Source: Hymenopus coronatus (taxonomy: Eukaryota; Arthropoda; Insecta; Mantodea; Hymenopodidae). From it: a stretch of 64,000 bases of DNA. The stretch spans positions 17,167,001 to 17,231,000 of the forward strand of contig CM060880.1 in assembly GCA_030762935.1 (NCBI GenBank), in the 5' to 3' direction. The notes beneath the pieces are model-generated. The model was not told where the DNA came from, ran no database searches, and saw only the letters and a list, made by a program, of their open reading frames with translations. Numbering within the stretch: the first letter of the stretch is position 1; every line of letters begins with the position of its first letter. This document shows positions 22,116 to 33,011 of the stretch, in pieces. The position numbers and the translations under genes were made by a program.

Positions 22116-22461
22116 GATTACTCGTAAATTATGAGCCATTTCCTCACTAAAGACTCATTCATTGCATTATCACCGTACACTTACATTATTTGCCTATAAA
22201 ATTCGATTGGCCGAACATTTTGGGCATTAAAAACAATGAATAAGTTCTTTGGCGGTGGAAAAGTATGAAAAACTGGTACCACGTGACAATAAATATCTTG
22301 ACATATGGAGAGTACGTTGTGGAATAGAGTGAGATACTGTAACTTTGTAAATAAAGTTTTGTGTTGATATCTTTCTTATTATTTAGTTTGCCAAATCATC
22401 CTCTACTTGCTGGATGGCCCTCGTATTATAGCGCAACACTGCACAGTAGTGTTTTACAATG
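22116..22461. other. Unassigned DNA with a block shared with 17.6 kb
   Basis: Contains 22350-22405 (AAATAAAGTTTTGTGTTGAT and following), nearly the reverse complement of 17570-17635. It includes an AATAAA motif. No gene is seen. Confidence 0.4.
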
Positions 22462-22795
22462 TTGGTTTTTAAAAGTATGTGTTCCATTACTTCCTCTAGT
22501 TGTTCCATAAACTTTCCTTACAAAAGATTATTCTTTTTATGCGTCATGCTAATCTAGATAAACATTAATAGAAATGGTCTTAATACTTGCTTTCTTGTAA
22601 GTAGTAGGGAAATATGGTAATACACTAGGCTAACGCGATAGTCAAATCTTTTAAAAGTTTTCGCTATGCGAAATAATTGAAGTTAGTTTTTTTTTTTTCC
22701 ATTGCCGGGAGTAAAATAAAAGAGATTTGAAACGAAAGTTGATTTCCCGCTTAAGAAAAGTTTTAATTACCTATTTTAAAGCTGAAATCAATAAC
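22462..22795 (+). repeat. FamX copy, 3' truncated
   Basis: Begins TATGTGTTCCATTACTTCCT and follows the family through the first third (GGTAATACACTAGGCTAACG, CATTGCCGGGAGTAAAA), then stops near CTGAAATCAATAAC. The hairpin end is absent. Confidence 0.75.
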
Positions 22796-23424
22796 TAAAG
22801 TATATGTTCCACTTGCCCTATAGAGTTATACTCTGCAGCGAATGAGATGCGTTATCGTGCTATGCGTTGCCAGGTCGCTATCCCCACTCTTTTCATATTT
22901 CCTTCTCACTCGCGCACTGAGCATGCAAATCTGCCTGAGGATATAATGTTTATTCATTTGTATTATGAAAAATATTTGAGGTAAAAATCTGTGGTTTTTA
23001 CGGTTCTGCTACAAATATTACTCTCTATCTTCCTCATGAATTCCTTTTTGCAAAATTGGAATCTTTTGTCTTAGCGCAAGTAGTATTTATGAGAGACGGA
23101 ATCACTTAGCGCGTTACTGCCCAGTTAAGCGGGAATACAATATGTCAGCACAGCAGCATTCCGATTGGCTGCCGGCCTGGTGGCACTCAAGGACAAACTT
23201 CATCCCATTTGAAAGTCAATGTAGTCCCCTCTTTTATTGGCTGCTATGATGAAATAGGCGAGGATCTTTCATTTTGAACCTCCTCTCGCATGACGAATGT
23301 ATATCATGATGGAGTGTTTTATCGTCTGACCTTGCTCTGCATAGGGTTTGTATATCGCTTGTAAGAAACAAGGACTAGTTCACGTGACCGTTATACGATA
23401 TCGGGCAAACTTATGTGAAACAGA
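22796..23424. other. Unassigned DNA
   Basis: Somewhat GC-richer in 22840-23330. No coding region or known repeat recognised. Confidence 0.5.
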
Positions 23425-23595
23425 CAGGAATATCTCGGAAACGGTTAAATCTACAGAAAAAAATCTGATGTGATTCATTCACGTGACTTTCTCTACATCT
23501 CTATAACAAATTATTGTATTCTTCTATCCACTTCATGATAATTGAGATAAACATTAGCAGAAATTGTCCATATTACTTGGTTCTTTGTAATTAGC
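23425..23595 (+). repeat. Two joined FamX fragments
   Basis: 23425-23460 is an internal piece (GGAATATCTCGGAAACGGTT). It is followed after an A-run by a fresh 5' end at 23465 (TCTGATGTGATTCATTCACG) that continues for about 130 bases. Confidence 0.7.
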
Positions 23596-23706
23596 TATTG
23601 CATTATACTTATTGTTCTCTATTAAATATCAAATTATTTGCACTTATTCACCGCCCTCCTTGTATATGTAACTCTGCCACTAGGTAATAATTACTTACAG
23701 TAGAAT

Positions 23707-24877
23707 AACTAAAAACGAGGGGCGATTTCCAAGAAATACACTTGTAGCATCGAAAAAAGTTTGTATTTAGTAGACGTCAACTCTTACTAGATGGCAGTTA
23801 AAAGCTTCAGTTATTTTCATCACGTGGTTTCATTGCCATAGGCGATTGAATCAACAATCTTGAGCTTGTTTAGAGAGATGGGGGGGGGGACGAGTTTCGT
23901 GTGGTAACTAAACACTTCTATTTAAAATGATTCACACCGAAAGAGATAAAACCGAGTTCGATGAGGTTCATGCCACATCTGCAACAATTTACAATTGGAT
24001 AAATTAATTTAAACGTGGCCGTACATCCATAAATGTTGAACATCGTTCCGGACGTTCAGTAGAAGTGACTTCCTCCGAAATAATTGACAAAATCCAGGAT
24101 ATAGTTTTGAGTGATCGTCGAATCAAATTTCGCGAAATAGTAGAGGCCACAGGCATATCACAAAGTACAGTGTTCTCAATTTTGCACCAAAAATTAGGCC
24201 TGACAAAGCTCTCGATAAAATAAGCACCGCGTTTGCTCTCAATGAAGAATAAACGCAATCGTTTGATCGATTTGGAAGCTGGTTTGGCACGTTTCCCACG
24301 CAATCCTGACGAGATTCTCCGACGATACATAACTGTGGATGAGATATGGATACACTACTAAATTCAGAGACAACGTACAATCGAACAGTGGGTTTCTAAA
24401 GGAGAACCGGCTCCGAAGAAGATGGTGAAATCTGCAGACAAGGTAATGGCTTCGGATTTTCGTGATGCACACGGAATCATCTACATTGATTGCTGCTGAA
24501 AGGAATAAGGATAAATGGACCGGTTGAACGGAGGAACAAGAAAAAAAACGCCCTCATCTGACAAAAAAAAAGATTCTTTCCATCAAGACAATGCAAGGAT
24601 GCACACCTACGCAGTTTTTATGGCAAACATTATAGAATTAAGGTTCGATTACTACAACATCTACCGTATTCACCAGATTTGGCCCGCAGTGACATTTTTT
24701 TTCCCTCCAACTTCAAAATGTGGCTCGGCGGAAAACGAATCACGTCTAACGAAGAAGTCATCTCCCAAATAAATGCCTATTTTGAAGACCTTCCGAAATC
24801 CTACTTTTTGGAAGCCTTAAAACATTTGGAGAAACACTGGGAAAAGTGTCTCGAGCTAAAAGGAGATTATGTTGAAA
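23707..24877 (+). pseudogene. Mariner transposon, decayed
   Basis: The left end AAAACGAGGGGCGATTTCCA resembles a mariner terminal inverted repeat. The decayed transposase then runs on the + strand. Recognisable pieces in order are an N-terminal helix-turn-helix with FKRGRTSINVEHRSGRSVEV-like coding near 24009-24063, the first catalytic region VDEIWIHY (24340-24360), FHQDNARMHTYAVF near 24578-24620 with the second catalytic Asp, and SPDLARSD near 24672-24695 with the third. The C terminus GKRITSNEEVISQINAYFED, then EKHWEKCLELKGDYVE, ends at about 24877. Several stops (for example the TAA at 24222) and frameshifts break it. Its right inverted repeat is not visible, and two FamX copies start in the A-run right after the last codons. 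Confidence 0.8.
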
Positions 24878-24882
24878 AAAAA

Positions 24883-25720
24883 TCTGATGTGTTATGCTCA
24901 CATGACCTTCTCTAGCTACTCTACAAACAAACGTCTTAGAAAAGATAATTCTTCTTTCAACACAACGCTAATCGAGATAAACATTAGCAGAATTTTGTTA
25001 CTTAGTTCCTTACAGGTAGACTGGAACTAAGGGAATGCATTAGGTTAAGTGATACTCAAATGTTTTAAAAGCTGTCGTTATGCGATTGTCATTACAAATG
25101 GCCTCTTTGTTTCGCCAGGTGTAGAACAAAAGAAGAACGAACACTCCCGTCTGTGAAAAGTATAAGTACTTCACAACTGAAACTAATAAAAAGGAATACC
25201 TCTAAAAAGATAAGTTACACGAAAATAATGTATATGACAAAACTTGTGTATTTTAACGAGATCTACATTTTTTGTATGGTAAGTTTTTTTCTATCTCTTA
25301 CGGTTTACTAGTTATTCTAAATTACGCAAAATACATCCAGAATAAACTGGTCTTTAGAAGCTATTCACAGAAAATTCAAGATATACAGTTTATTTGCGAT
25401 AGAAATGGCTTTAATATGTATTATTTTAATAAAAATCGTTAGAATCATTTTTAAGAAAAACAACATTTTCGAAAATTTTTCCATGTAAAGGGTAGTTAGG
25501 GGTGGGGGGAATTTCTTAAAAATCTTTGTGTCGCATCCTTGGAAGATACCAAACTTAAATACAAACACACACACACACGGACCTGTTTCTGAAAATTATT
25601 TTTTTGGACTCAGGGAGTCCTAAAACATGTATTTCCGGTGAAATTTCGACATCGAATTTTTGGGTGGAATACAGTACTTCTCTATACACTATGTGCATAG
25701 TATGTGTAGAGAAAGTAAAA
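24883..25720 (+). repeat. FamX copy, first of a tandem pair
   Basis: Starts TCTGATGTGTTATGCTCACA in the A-run at the end of the mariner and ends TGTGTAGAGAAAGTAAAA. Confidence 0.9.
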
Positions 25721-25721
25721 A

Positions 25722-26582
25722 TCTGATGTGTTCCATTCACATGACTTTCTCTACATCTCTGCAACAAATTGTAGTTAAAATGCTTATGCTTCTATTTACT
25801 TCATGCTAATCAAGAAAAAATTAGCAGAAATAGTCTTATTTCTTGCTTCCTTGTAAGTCGAAGCGAAATAAGGGAGTACCATAGGTTAAAGTGATAGTCA
25901 AAAGCTGGTTACTATGTAACTGAAGTTCCTTTGTATGGACACGAGTTGACAAATTCCCTTATGAAAAAAATATGTTTTTCAAAGCTGAAACGAAAAACCA
26001 TTAATATCTTAAAAATAATCAATTCCACTAAAAAAAATGTATGACAAAAATTGAGTGTTTTATATTAAGCTACATTTTTTGCGTGGTAAGTTTTTGTCCA
26101 TGTCTTACGGTTTAGCAGTTATGCAAAATTCCGTAAAATTAATCCAGAATAAAGTAGTCTTCAGAGGCTATTCCCAGAAAATTCAAGATATACATTTTAT
26201 TTGTCAGGTAAATATCTATAATATACGATATTTTAATCAAAATCATTAGAATCATTTTTGAAAAAATAAAAATTTCGAAAAAAGTTCCATGAAAAGGGTA
26301 TTTGGGGGCGGGGGGATTTTTGTTTAAAATCTTCGTGTCGCATCCTTGAAAGATACCAAACTTAAATACCAAGTTTGGTATTCAACGGTATTTTCGTTTT
26401 TGAGCTATGCGCTCCACAGACACACATACACATACACACACAAACACACACACGGACCTTCCTGTAAAAATGCTTTTTTTGGACTCAGGGGGTCCTAAAA
26501 CATGTATTTCCGGTGAAATGTCGGTGTCGGGAATACAATACTTCCTCTATACACTATGTACATAGTGCGTGTAGAGAAAGTA
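25722..26582 (+). repeat. FamX copy, second of a tandem pair
   Basis: It begins immediately after the first copy's A-run and ends GTGTAGAGAAAGTA. The pair is head to tail with no other DNA between. Confidence 0.9.
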
Positions 26583-26922
26583 AAAAGTTTACCAAAATAA
26601 TTTGTTTTTCTATCTTGTTCTAAATGCAACTTGAGTCGGATAACCATGATGAGCCTTGCTGCATATGCAACCATTAAATCATATAGAGTGGAGCGTGTAA
26701 TCTAAAATGCCGGAACGGGTCAAGTTCGTTCAAGGGGCATGTTCGAAGCAACATTTGCTGACTGGAATGGATGACAATGCTCGATTTAGTACATTCCAAA
26801 CAATGCGGTTCATCCAGAGCTGAATAAACCCTTATTTATAAAATATACCAAAGAAATTTGCGCATTTATTGGTATATAAGGATGATGGGGTGATTTAATT
26901 CAGAACAAATCATAAGCTTTTT
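26583..26922. other. Unassigned DNA
   Basis: I looked here for the missing right end of the 23.7-kb mariner and did not find an inverted repeat. No gene seen. Confidence 0.5.
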
Positions 26923-27772
26923 ACTTTCTCTAGTCCGCATGCAAAATATACATAGTGGACAGAGAAGGTATTGTATTCCTCCCAAAAATTCGATACCGAT
27001 ATTTCACCGGAAATATATGTTTTGGGGTCCCCTGAGTCCGAAAAAAAAAAGCATTTTTCGAAAAAGGTCCGTCTATGGACAATTTAGCTCAAAAATGAAA
27101 AGACCGTCAAATACCAAACTTGGTATTTAGGTTTGATATCTTCCAAGGATGGGACATGAAGATTTTCAATAAAATCCCCTCCCCCACCTCAAACTAGACT
27201 TTATCTACATAGAAAATATTTTGAAAGTTTTAATTTTCTCAAAAATGACTAACGATTTTGATTAAAATATCATATATTAAAGCTATTTACATCACAAATA
27301 AAATGTATAACTTAATTTTTCTGGGAATAGCCTCTAAAGGCCTCTTTATTCTGGATGATTTTTTTTTTTTAATTTTTCAAAACTAGTAAACGTAAGAGAT
27401 AGACAAAAGCTACCACACAAACATGTAGAGCTTCTGAAAACACACAATTTGTGTCATGTAGATTTGTTTCGTGGAGTAGACCGTTTTTTAGATATTCCTC
27501 GTAATTGGTTTCAGTTTTAAAATACTTTTAACTTTTCTCACACGGGAACGTAGTGAATTTCAATCCCATAGCAACCACATTTTAAAACATTTGACTGTTG
27601 GTTTAGCCTAGTGTATTCCCTTATTTCCCTTCTGCTTATAAGGAAACAAGTAATAAAGACCGTTTCTGCTAGTGTTTACGTCGATTAACATGAAATAGAA
27701 GAACAAGCTTATTAATAATAATTTGTTACAGAGATGTAGAGAAAGTCATCTGAATAGCACTCGTCAGATTCT
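26923..27772 (-). repeat. FamX copy
   Basis: Full-length, with a diverged hairpin (TCTCTAGTCCGCATGCAAAA) on the left and ending CATCTGAATAGCACTCGTCA. Confidence 0.85.
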
Positions 27773-28216
27773 TTTTGAACCATTTATTGGTTCACATGTT
27801 CCACTGCATATTGTAATACTGCATATCTGGTTTGCTCTTCTATGCTATTTATTTAATAAAATGTTTGGACTTTTAAATGTTAACAATTATATTGATAATC
27901 AATTTACGATTTGCCCTTTATCTGTGGCCATTTTCCTCTTCTTTGAAGTGTTTTATCTTTTTAATGTCTTTATTTTCCTCCTTAAAATTGCCACAGACAT
28001 ATAATATGTGGTCTGCTGTTTGTTCTCCTCCATTGTATGGGCACTTCGGATTTTCTATTGTATGAATTCTGTTGTTGTAGTAATAATAAGAAGTATAATA
28101 ATAATAATAACAATAATAATAATAAGAAGAAGAAGAATGATAATAATAGTAATAATAAGAACAATAAAAATAATATCAATAATAATAATAAAAATAACAA
28201 CAATAATAATAAAAAA
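27773..28216. repeat. AT-rich spacer ending in an AAT/AAC/AAG microsatellite
   Basis: 28078-28213 is an interrupted trinucleotide repeat (AATAATAATAACAATAAT, then AAGAAGAAGAATGATAAT and so on). The open frames through it (runs of N, K and I) are simple-repeat artefacts. 27773-28077 shows nothing recognisable. Confidence 0.85.
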
Positions 28217-28952
28217 TGTGATGTGTTCCATTCACATGACTTTCTCTATATCTCTGTAACAAATTATTATTAATAAGCTTATTGTCTTATTTATTTCATT
28301 CTAATCGAGAAAAATTAGCAGAAATAGTCTTATCTCTTGCTTTATTGTAAAGTAGAAGCGAAATAAGGGAGTACTATAGGTTAAAGTGAAAGCCAAAAGC
28401 TGGTTGCTATGTGACTCAAATTCGTTTGTTTGTATGGACACGAGTTGGTAAATTCCTGTACGAGAAAAGTATGTTTTGAAAGCTGAAACCAAAAACAAGG
28501 AATATCTGAAAAACGATAAACTCCACGAAAAAAATGTATATAACATAAATTGTGTGTTTTAACGTGCTCTACATTTTTGTGTGTTAAGTTTTTGTCCACC
28601 TCTTACAGTTTAGTAGTTATGTAAAATTCATGTAGAATATAGTAGTCTTCAGAGGCTATTCCCAGAAAATTCAAGATAAACATTTTATTTGTCAGGTAAA
28701 TATCTTTAATATACGATATTTTAATCAAAATCGTTAGAGCTATTTTTAAGAAAATCACAATTTTCGAAAATAGACTGCGCACAGACACACACACACATAC
28801 ACACAGACGGACAAACAAACACACACACGGATATTTTTCTAAAAATGTTTTTTTTTATTCAGTGGGTCCTAAAACATTTATTTCCGGTGAAATCTCGCTC
28901 GAATTTTTGGGTGCATTACAATACCTTCTCTATACACTATGCACACATATAG
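28217..28952 (+). repeat. FamX copy with internal deletion
   Basis: Starts TGTGATGTGTTCCATTCACA and ends ATATAGAGAAAGTTAAA. About 110 bases are missing near 28770 relative to sister copies (CGAAAATAGACTGCGCACAG joins two separated segments). Confidence 0.85.
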
Positions 28953-29094
28953 AGAAAGTTAAAAGAACAACACTAACAATAATAATAGTCATAATCATGT
29001 AATTTTTAACATTCAATGTCCTGTCAGTGTTGTAAGATACTCTTGTGCCTTCTACATATAGCCATAACATGCACTGTATTCCACCCATACATTA

Positions 29095-29867
29095 TCTGAT
29101 CTGTTACATTCACACAACGTTCTCTACCCGTTCTTCAACAAGCTATTCTTACAAAGGATTATTCTTCATGCTAATCGAGATAAACATAAGCAGAAACGGT
29201 CTTATTACTTGCTGCCTTGTAAGTAGAAGCGAAATAAGGGAGTGCACTAGGCTGAAGTCATAGACCTTTTAAAAGCTGTCCTATGTTCAGTTCTCTTTGC
29301 ATGTCACTAGAATATCAAATTGAGAAAAGTTTTTAGCAAGTATTTTAGAATTGAAAACATAACAAGGAATATCTCGGAAGCTGTTAACTCAACACAAAAA
29401 ATGTATATATCATAAATTGAGTCTTTTAACGAGTTCTACGTTTCCTTTTAGTTTTTGTCTATCGCTTACTGTTTATCAGTTATGCAAAAGCCATTCAGAA
29501 TAAAGAGGACTTTACAGGCAATTCCTAGAAAATTCAAGATATACATTTTCTTTATACTGTAAATATACATATAACACACAGTATGTTAACCAAATTGTCA
29601 GAGCAGTTTTTTACAGAAAATCAAAATTTTTGAAAAGTTTACTCTTTAAGGGGTAATTTAAGGTGGAGATGATGAACTTAATTATCAAGTTTGGTATTTA
29701 ACAGATTTTTAGTTAGATGTTGTTCACACATAGACAGAGCACACCCATACACACAATGTTTTGGACTATGAGGACCTCAAAATACGTATTTCTGGTGAAA
29801 TTTGGTATCAAATTTTTGGGTGAAATACAATACCTATTCTATTATTACATAGTACATATAGAGACAG
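29095..29867 (+). repeat. FamX copy, diverged
   Basis: From TCTGATCTGTTACATTCACA to ACATAGTACATATAGAGACA. Among the most diverged copies in the window. Confidence 0.75.
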
Positions 29868-29897
29868 GCATATGAATGCAACACATTAGATTTTTTT

Positions 29898-30550
29898 ACT
29901 TTCTCTACACGTACTATGTACATAGATTATAGAGCAGGTATTGTATTGCACCCAAAAATTCGATACCGAGATTTCACCGGAAATACATGTTTTGGGGCCC
30001 CCTGAATCCAAAAAAAGCATTTTTACAAAGGTCCGTGTGCGTGTGTGTGTGTGTCTGTATGTCTGTGGACAGCATAGGTCAAAAACGAAAAGTCCGTTAA
30101 AAACCAAATTTGGTATTTAAGTTCGGTATCTTCCAAGGATGCGACTCGAGGATTTTAAAAAAAAATACCCCCACCCCCAACTACCCTTTACATGAAACTT
30201 TTTTCGAAAATTTTGATTTTCTAAAAAATGGCTCTAACCATTTTGATTAAAATGCCGCATACTTATACTTTTCTCCGATGGAAGTGTCCGTTTCTCTTTT
30301 GTTCTACTCCTGGCCAAGCAAAGAAGCGATTTGCAATGACAATCGAATAACCACAGTTTTTAAAACATTTGACTATCACTTAAGCCTAGTGCATTCCCTT
30401 AGTTCCAGTCTACTTATAAGGAACTAAGTAATAAAATTCTGCTAACGTTTATCTCGATTAGCGTAGTGTTGAAAGAATAATTATCTTTTGTAAGAAATTT
30501 GTTTGTAGAGAAGCTAGAGAAAGTCATTTGAGTGTAATACATCAGAATTT
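29898..30550 (-). repeat. FamX copy
   Basis: The left end ACTTTCTCTACACGTACTAT directly follows a 30-base terminal scrap of another '-' copy (29868-29893, GCATATGAATGCAACACATT), so this is a further head-to-tail junction. About 200 internal bases are missing near 30258. The right end is GTGTAATACATCAGAATT. Confidence 0.85.
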
Positions 30551-31584
30551 TAATAAAGTAAATTGAAACTATTCTAAGGAATGCATTTGTTTAATGCAAG
30601 AGCGTTTTTTGTTTCTGTCTACAGGATATAATATATTGTGTACAATAGTAATAATTTTAATTGGTTTTTCACAGCGTTAGCTTCAATTGAATGCTATCGA
30701 TTAATCGAAATCGATCGTGACTCACGCAATCAAATGTTCGTGTAAACGAACCTTCATCAGTAAGCGCGCCTAGCGGCAAAGCCATAGTTTGTCGACTTTC
30801 GAACTCGATTCGTTCTTGTTACTTTCTGTACCATGTACAGTGTACATAATAGGTAGAGAAGATACTATATTTCACCCAAATAGTCGATATGAGATTTCGT
30901 TGGAAATATGTTTAAAGGGCCTTTGAGTTAAAAAAAAAATTGAAGAAAAAGGTATGTACGTGTGCATATGTGTATCTGTAATCAGCTTAACTCAAAACGA
31001 AAAATCGATTAAATACCAAACTTGGTATTCAAGTTAAATATATTCGAAGGATACGACACGAACATCTTCAAGAAAATGCCCCCTCCGCCAACTACCTTTT
31101 ACATGGAAAAATTTTTGAAAATTATGATTTTCTCAAAAATAGCTTCTATAATTTTGACTAAAAGCTCTCTATTTAAGATGTTTACATGCCAAATAAAATG
31201 TATATCTTAATTTTCTGGGAATAGCCTCTGAAGACTACTTTAGATGAATTTTACGGAATTTTGTATAACTGTTAAACCGTGAAAGATGGACAAAAATTAA
31301 CCACACAAAAAATATATGGTGACTGCCTTCGTGGTTAAGTCCTCAGCGAGCTGACTTCTCACCCGGGGGTCGCGGGTTCGATTCCCGGCTGGGGCGGGGA
31401 ATTTTTCTCAGCCAGAATTATTCCCTATCCCCCACAGAGTCTGGAAGTGTGTATGTGAGTGTGAATGTGTGCGTGTCTGAGTAAAACTAAAACCATTCAA
31501 ACTAACGTAAAAAGTACCTACTGACAACGAGTTGTTTCAAGTGGAAAGCCCCCGATATGACCTTAGATGTTAAAGGAGGCTATA

Positions 31585-32313
31585 TACGAGGTACGTCCAG
31601 AAAGTAAATTCCGTTTCAATTTATCTCCGCTGCAGCGCTGCGATCGCAGTTCCGCACATGCGCGGTAGACGCTCTGTATCAAGGAGAGGAAACGTGAGAT
31701 CGCTGTCAGTCACATACGCTTTGTTGTGCTTGTTTACAATGTCGGTGTTGATTGAAAATCCCGCCGCTTGTGAAATCAGATCTGTGATTCGTTTTCTGAA
31801 TGCTAGGAAAGTGAAATCAATTGAAATTTATCGGCAAATTTGCGAAGTTTACGGACAAAATGCGATGAATGATTCAATGGTGAGAAGATGGGTCCGACAG
31901 TTCAATGAAGGACGTAGTGAAGTGTACGATGAAGAACGAAGTAGGCGTCCATCTTTGGTTACAGAGGAACTGGTGCACGCGATTGATGACAAGATCCAGG
32001 AAAATCGCAAGTTTACAATTAGTGCTCTCGCTATGGAGTTTCCTCAAAGCTCACGATCACTAATTCATGAAATTGTTACCGAAACACTGAAATTTCGTAA
32101 ACTTTGCTCACGTTGGGTACAGGCGGCAAACTTCTATGAAGAATGTATACAAAAACTTGTGCCACGCTATGACAAATGCCTGCAAAATTTCGGCAGTTAT
32201 GTGGGAAAGTAGTTTAAGAGTTGTAGAATTTTGTGCAATAAATAATTATTCTGTATCTGTACACAATTTAATTTTATTACCAAACGGAACATACTTTCTG
32301 GACGTACCTCGTA
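31585..32313 (+). mobile_element. Deleted mariner derivative (729 bp) inserted at TA
   Basis: Terminal inverted repeats of about 32 bp match at about 30 positions. The left end begins TACGAGGTACGTCCAGAAAG and the right end is its reverse complement (CTTTCTGGACGTACCTCGTA, 32294-32313). The TA at each end fits the mariner TA duplication. It keeps both ends and an open frame with only the N- and C-terminal parts of a transposase, so it is non-autonomous. Confidence 0.9.
31739..32212 (+). CDS. Mariner transposase DNA-binding region fused to its C-terminal tail, catalytic core deleted
   Basis: The frame is open from 31658. I take the Met at 31739 as start because the mariner-like sequence begins there (MSVLIENPAACEIRSVIRFL), giving 157 residues against roughly 345 for a full mariner transposase. 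Residues about 5-60 hold the first helix-turn-helix (IYRQICEVYGQNAMNDSMVR then RWVRQFNEGRSEV). Residues about 75-120 hold the second (ISALAMEFPQSSRSLIHEIV and TETLKFRKLCSRWV). After SRWV the sequence jumps to AANFYEECIQKLVPRYDKCL, the C-terminal motif. The whole DDE catalytic domain, about 190 residues, is missing, yet the join is in frame with no stop. Such a product could bind its own ends but not cut DNA. Whether it is expressed cannot be seen. Confidence 0.75.
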   Translation: MSVLIENPAACEIRSVIRFLNARKVKSIEIYRQICEVYGQNAMNDSMVRRWVRQFNEGRSEVYDEERSRRPSLVTEELVHAIDDKIQENRKFTISALAMEFPQSSRSLIHEIVTETLKFRKLCSRWVQAANFYEECIQKLVPRYDKCLQNFGSYVGK

Positions 32314-32817
32314 AATGAAACAATAAAAAAATGTAAAGCACGTTAAAACACACATGTTATTTCAGTTCTTATTTTACACATGTTATGTTATACACACTTT
32401 TGTGAAGTTGATCTTTTTTTTAGATATTCCTTGTTTTTGCTTTCAGCTTTGAAAAACATATGCTTTTTTTCATACGAAATTTGTCAACTCGTGTCCATAC
32501 AAAGGAACTTCAGTCACATAGCAACCAGCTTTTGACTGTCACTTTAACCTATGGTACCCCCTTATTTCGCTTCTACTTACAAGGAAGCAAGTAATAAGAA
32601 TATTTCTACTGAATTTTTACTCGATTAGGATTAAGTAAATAGAAGAATAAGCTTTTTAACAATAGTGAATTGAACACATGCGATTTATTAAAATAATGTT
32701 TGCTATTCTCAAAAATGATTCTAACGGTTTTGATTCATGTACCACATGTAAATTCGTAGGCTTCCCTGGCCGTTGTCTAATACATTAGTGGCTGTTTCTG
32801 AATTGGCGGTGTTGTGG

Positions 32818-32853
32818 GAAGATACCAAACTTAAATACCAAGTTTGTTAATTT

Positions 32854-32917
<64 letters not shown>

Positions 32918-33011
32918 GTTATCGTGTTCACAGACACACACGGTCCTTTTTCTAAAATGATTTTTTGGGCTCAGGGAGTTCTAAAACATATACTATGTGT
33001 AGAGAAAGTAA
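32818..33011 (+). repeat. FamX 3' fragment with a 60-base T run
   Basis: Starts GAAGATACCAAACTTAAATA and ends TGTGTAGAGAAAGTA. A pure T run at 32856-32915 sits where sister copies have a short T-rich stretch (ACTTTTCGTTTTTGAGTTAT). A scrap of the family in the same orientation lies at about 32705-32755. Confidence 0.8.

Larger units (their letters stand above)
31319..32331 (+). repeat. SINE family B copy, itself split by a mariner derivative
   Basis: The head starts GACTGCCTTCGTGGTTAAGT and has the B box GGGTTCGATTCCC. The body has TATCCCCCACAGAGTCTGGA and the tail CCCCCGATATGACCTTAGAT then GTTAAAGGAGGCTATA (to 31584). The last tail bases, AATGAAACAATAAAAAA, appear at 32314-32330. The copy at 59731-60070 shows the same tail uninterrupted (GCTGTATAAATGAAATAAAA). 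Confidence 0.88.
30821..32685 (-). repeat. FamX copy hosting a nested SINE and mariner
   Basis: The left part, 30821-31318, begins ACTTTCTGTACCATGTACAG and breaks off at CACACAAAAAATATATG. The family resumes at 32332 with TGTAAAGCACGTTAAAACAC and ends near AATTGAACACATGCGATT. The interruption, about 1.0 kb, is SINE B plus a mariner derivative. Confidence 0.88.

Noticed and set aside
26583..26922. Right half of the 23.7-kb mariner displaced by two FamX insertions
   Set aside because: I could not find the matching right inverted repeat here, so the idea that the tandem FamX pair sits inside an otherwise complete mariner is not supported beyond its left side.
28008..28273. Asn/Lys-rich and Ile-rich open frames
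   Set aside because: Translations of the AAT/AAC/AAG microsatellite.
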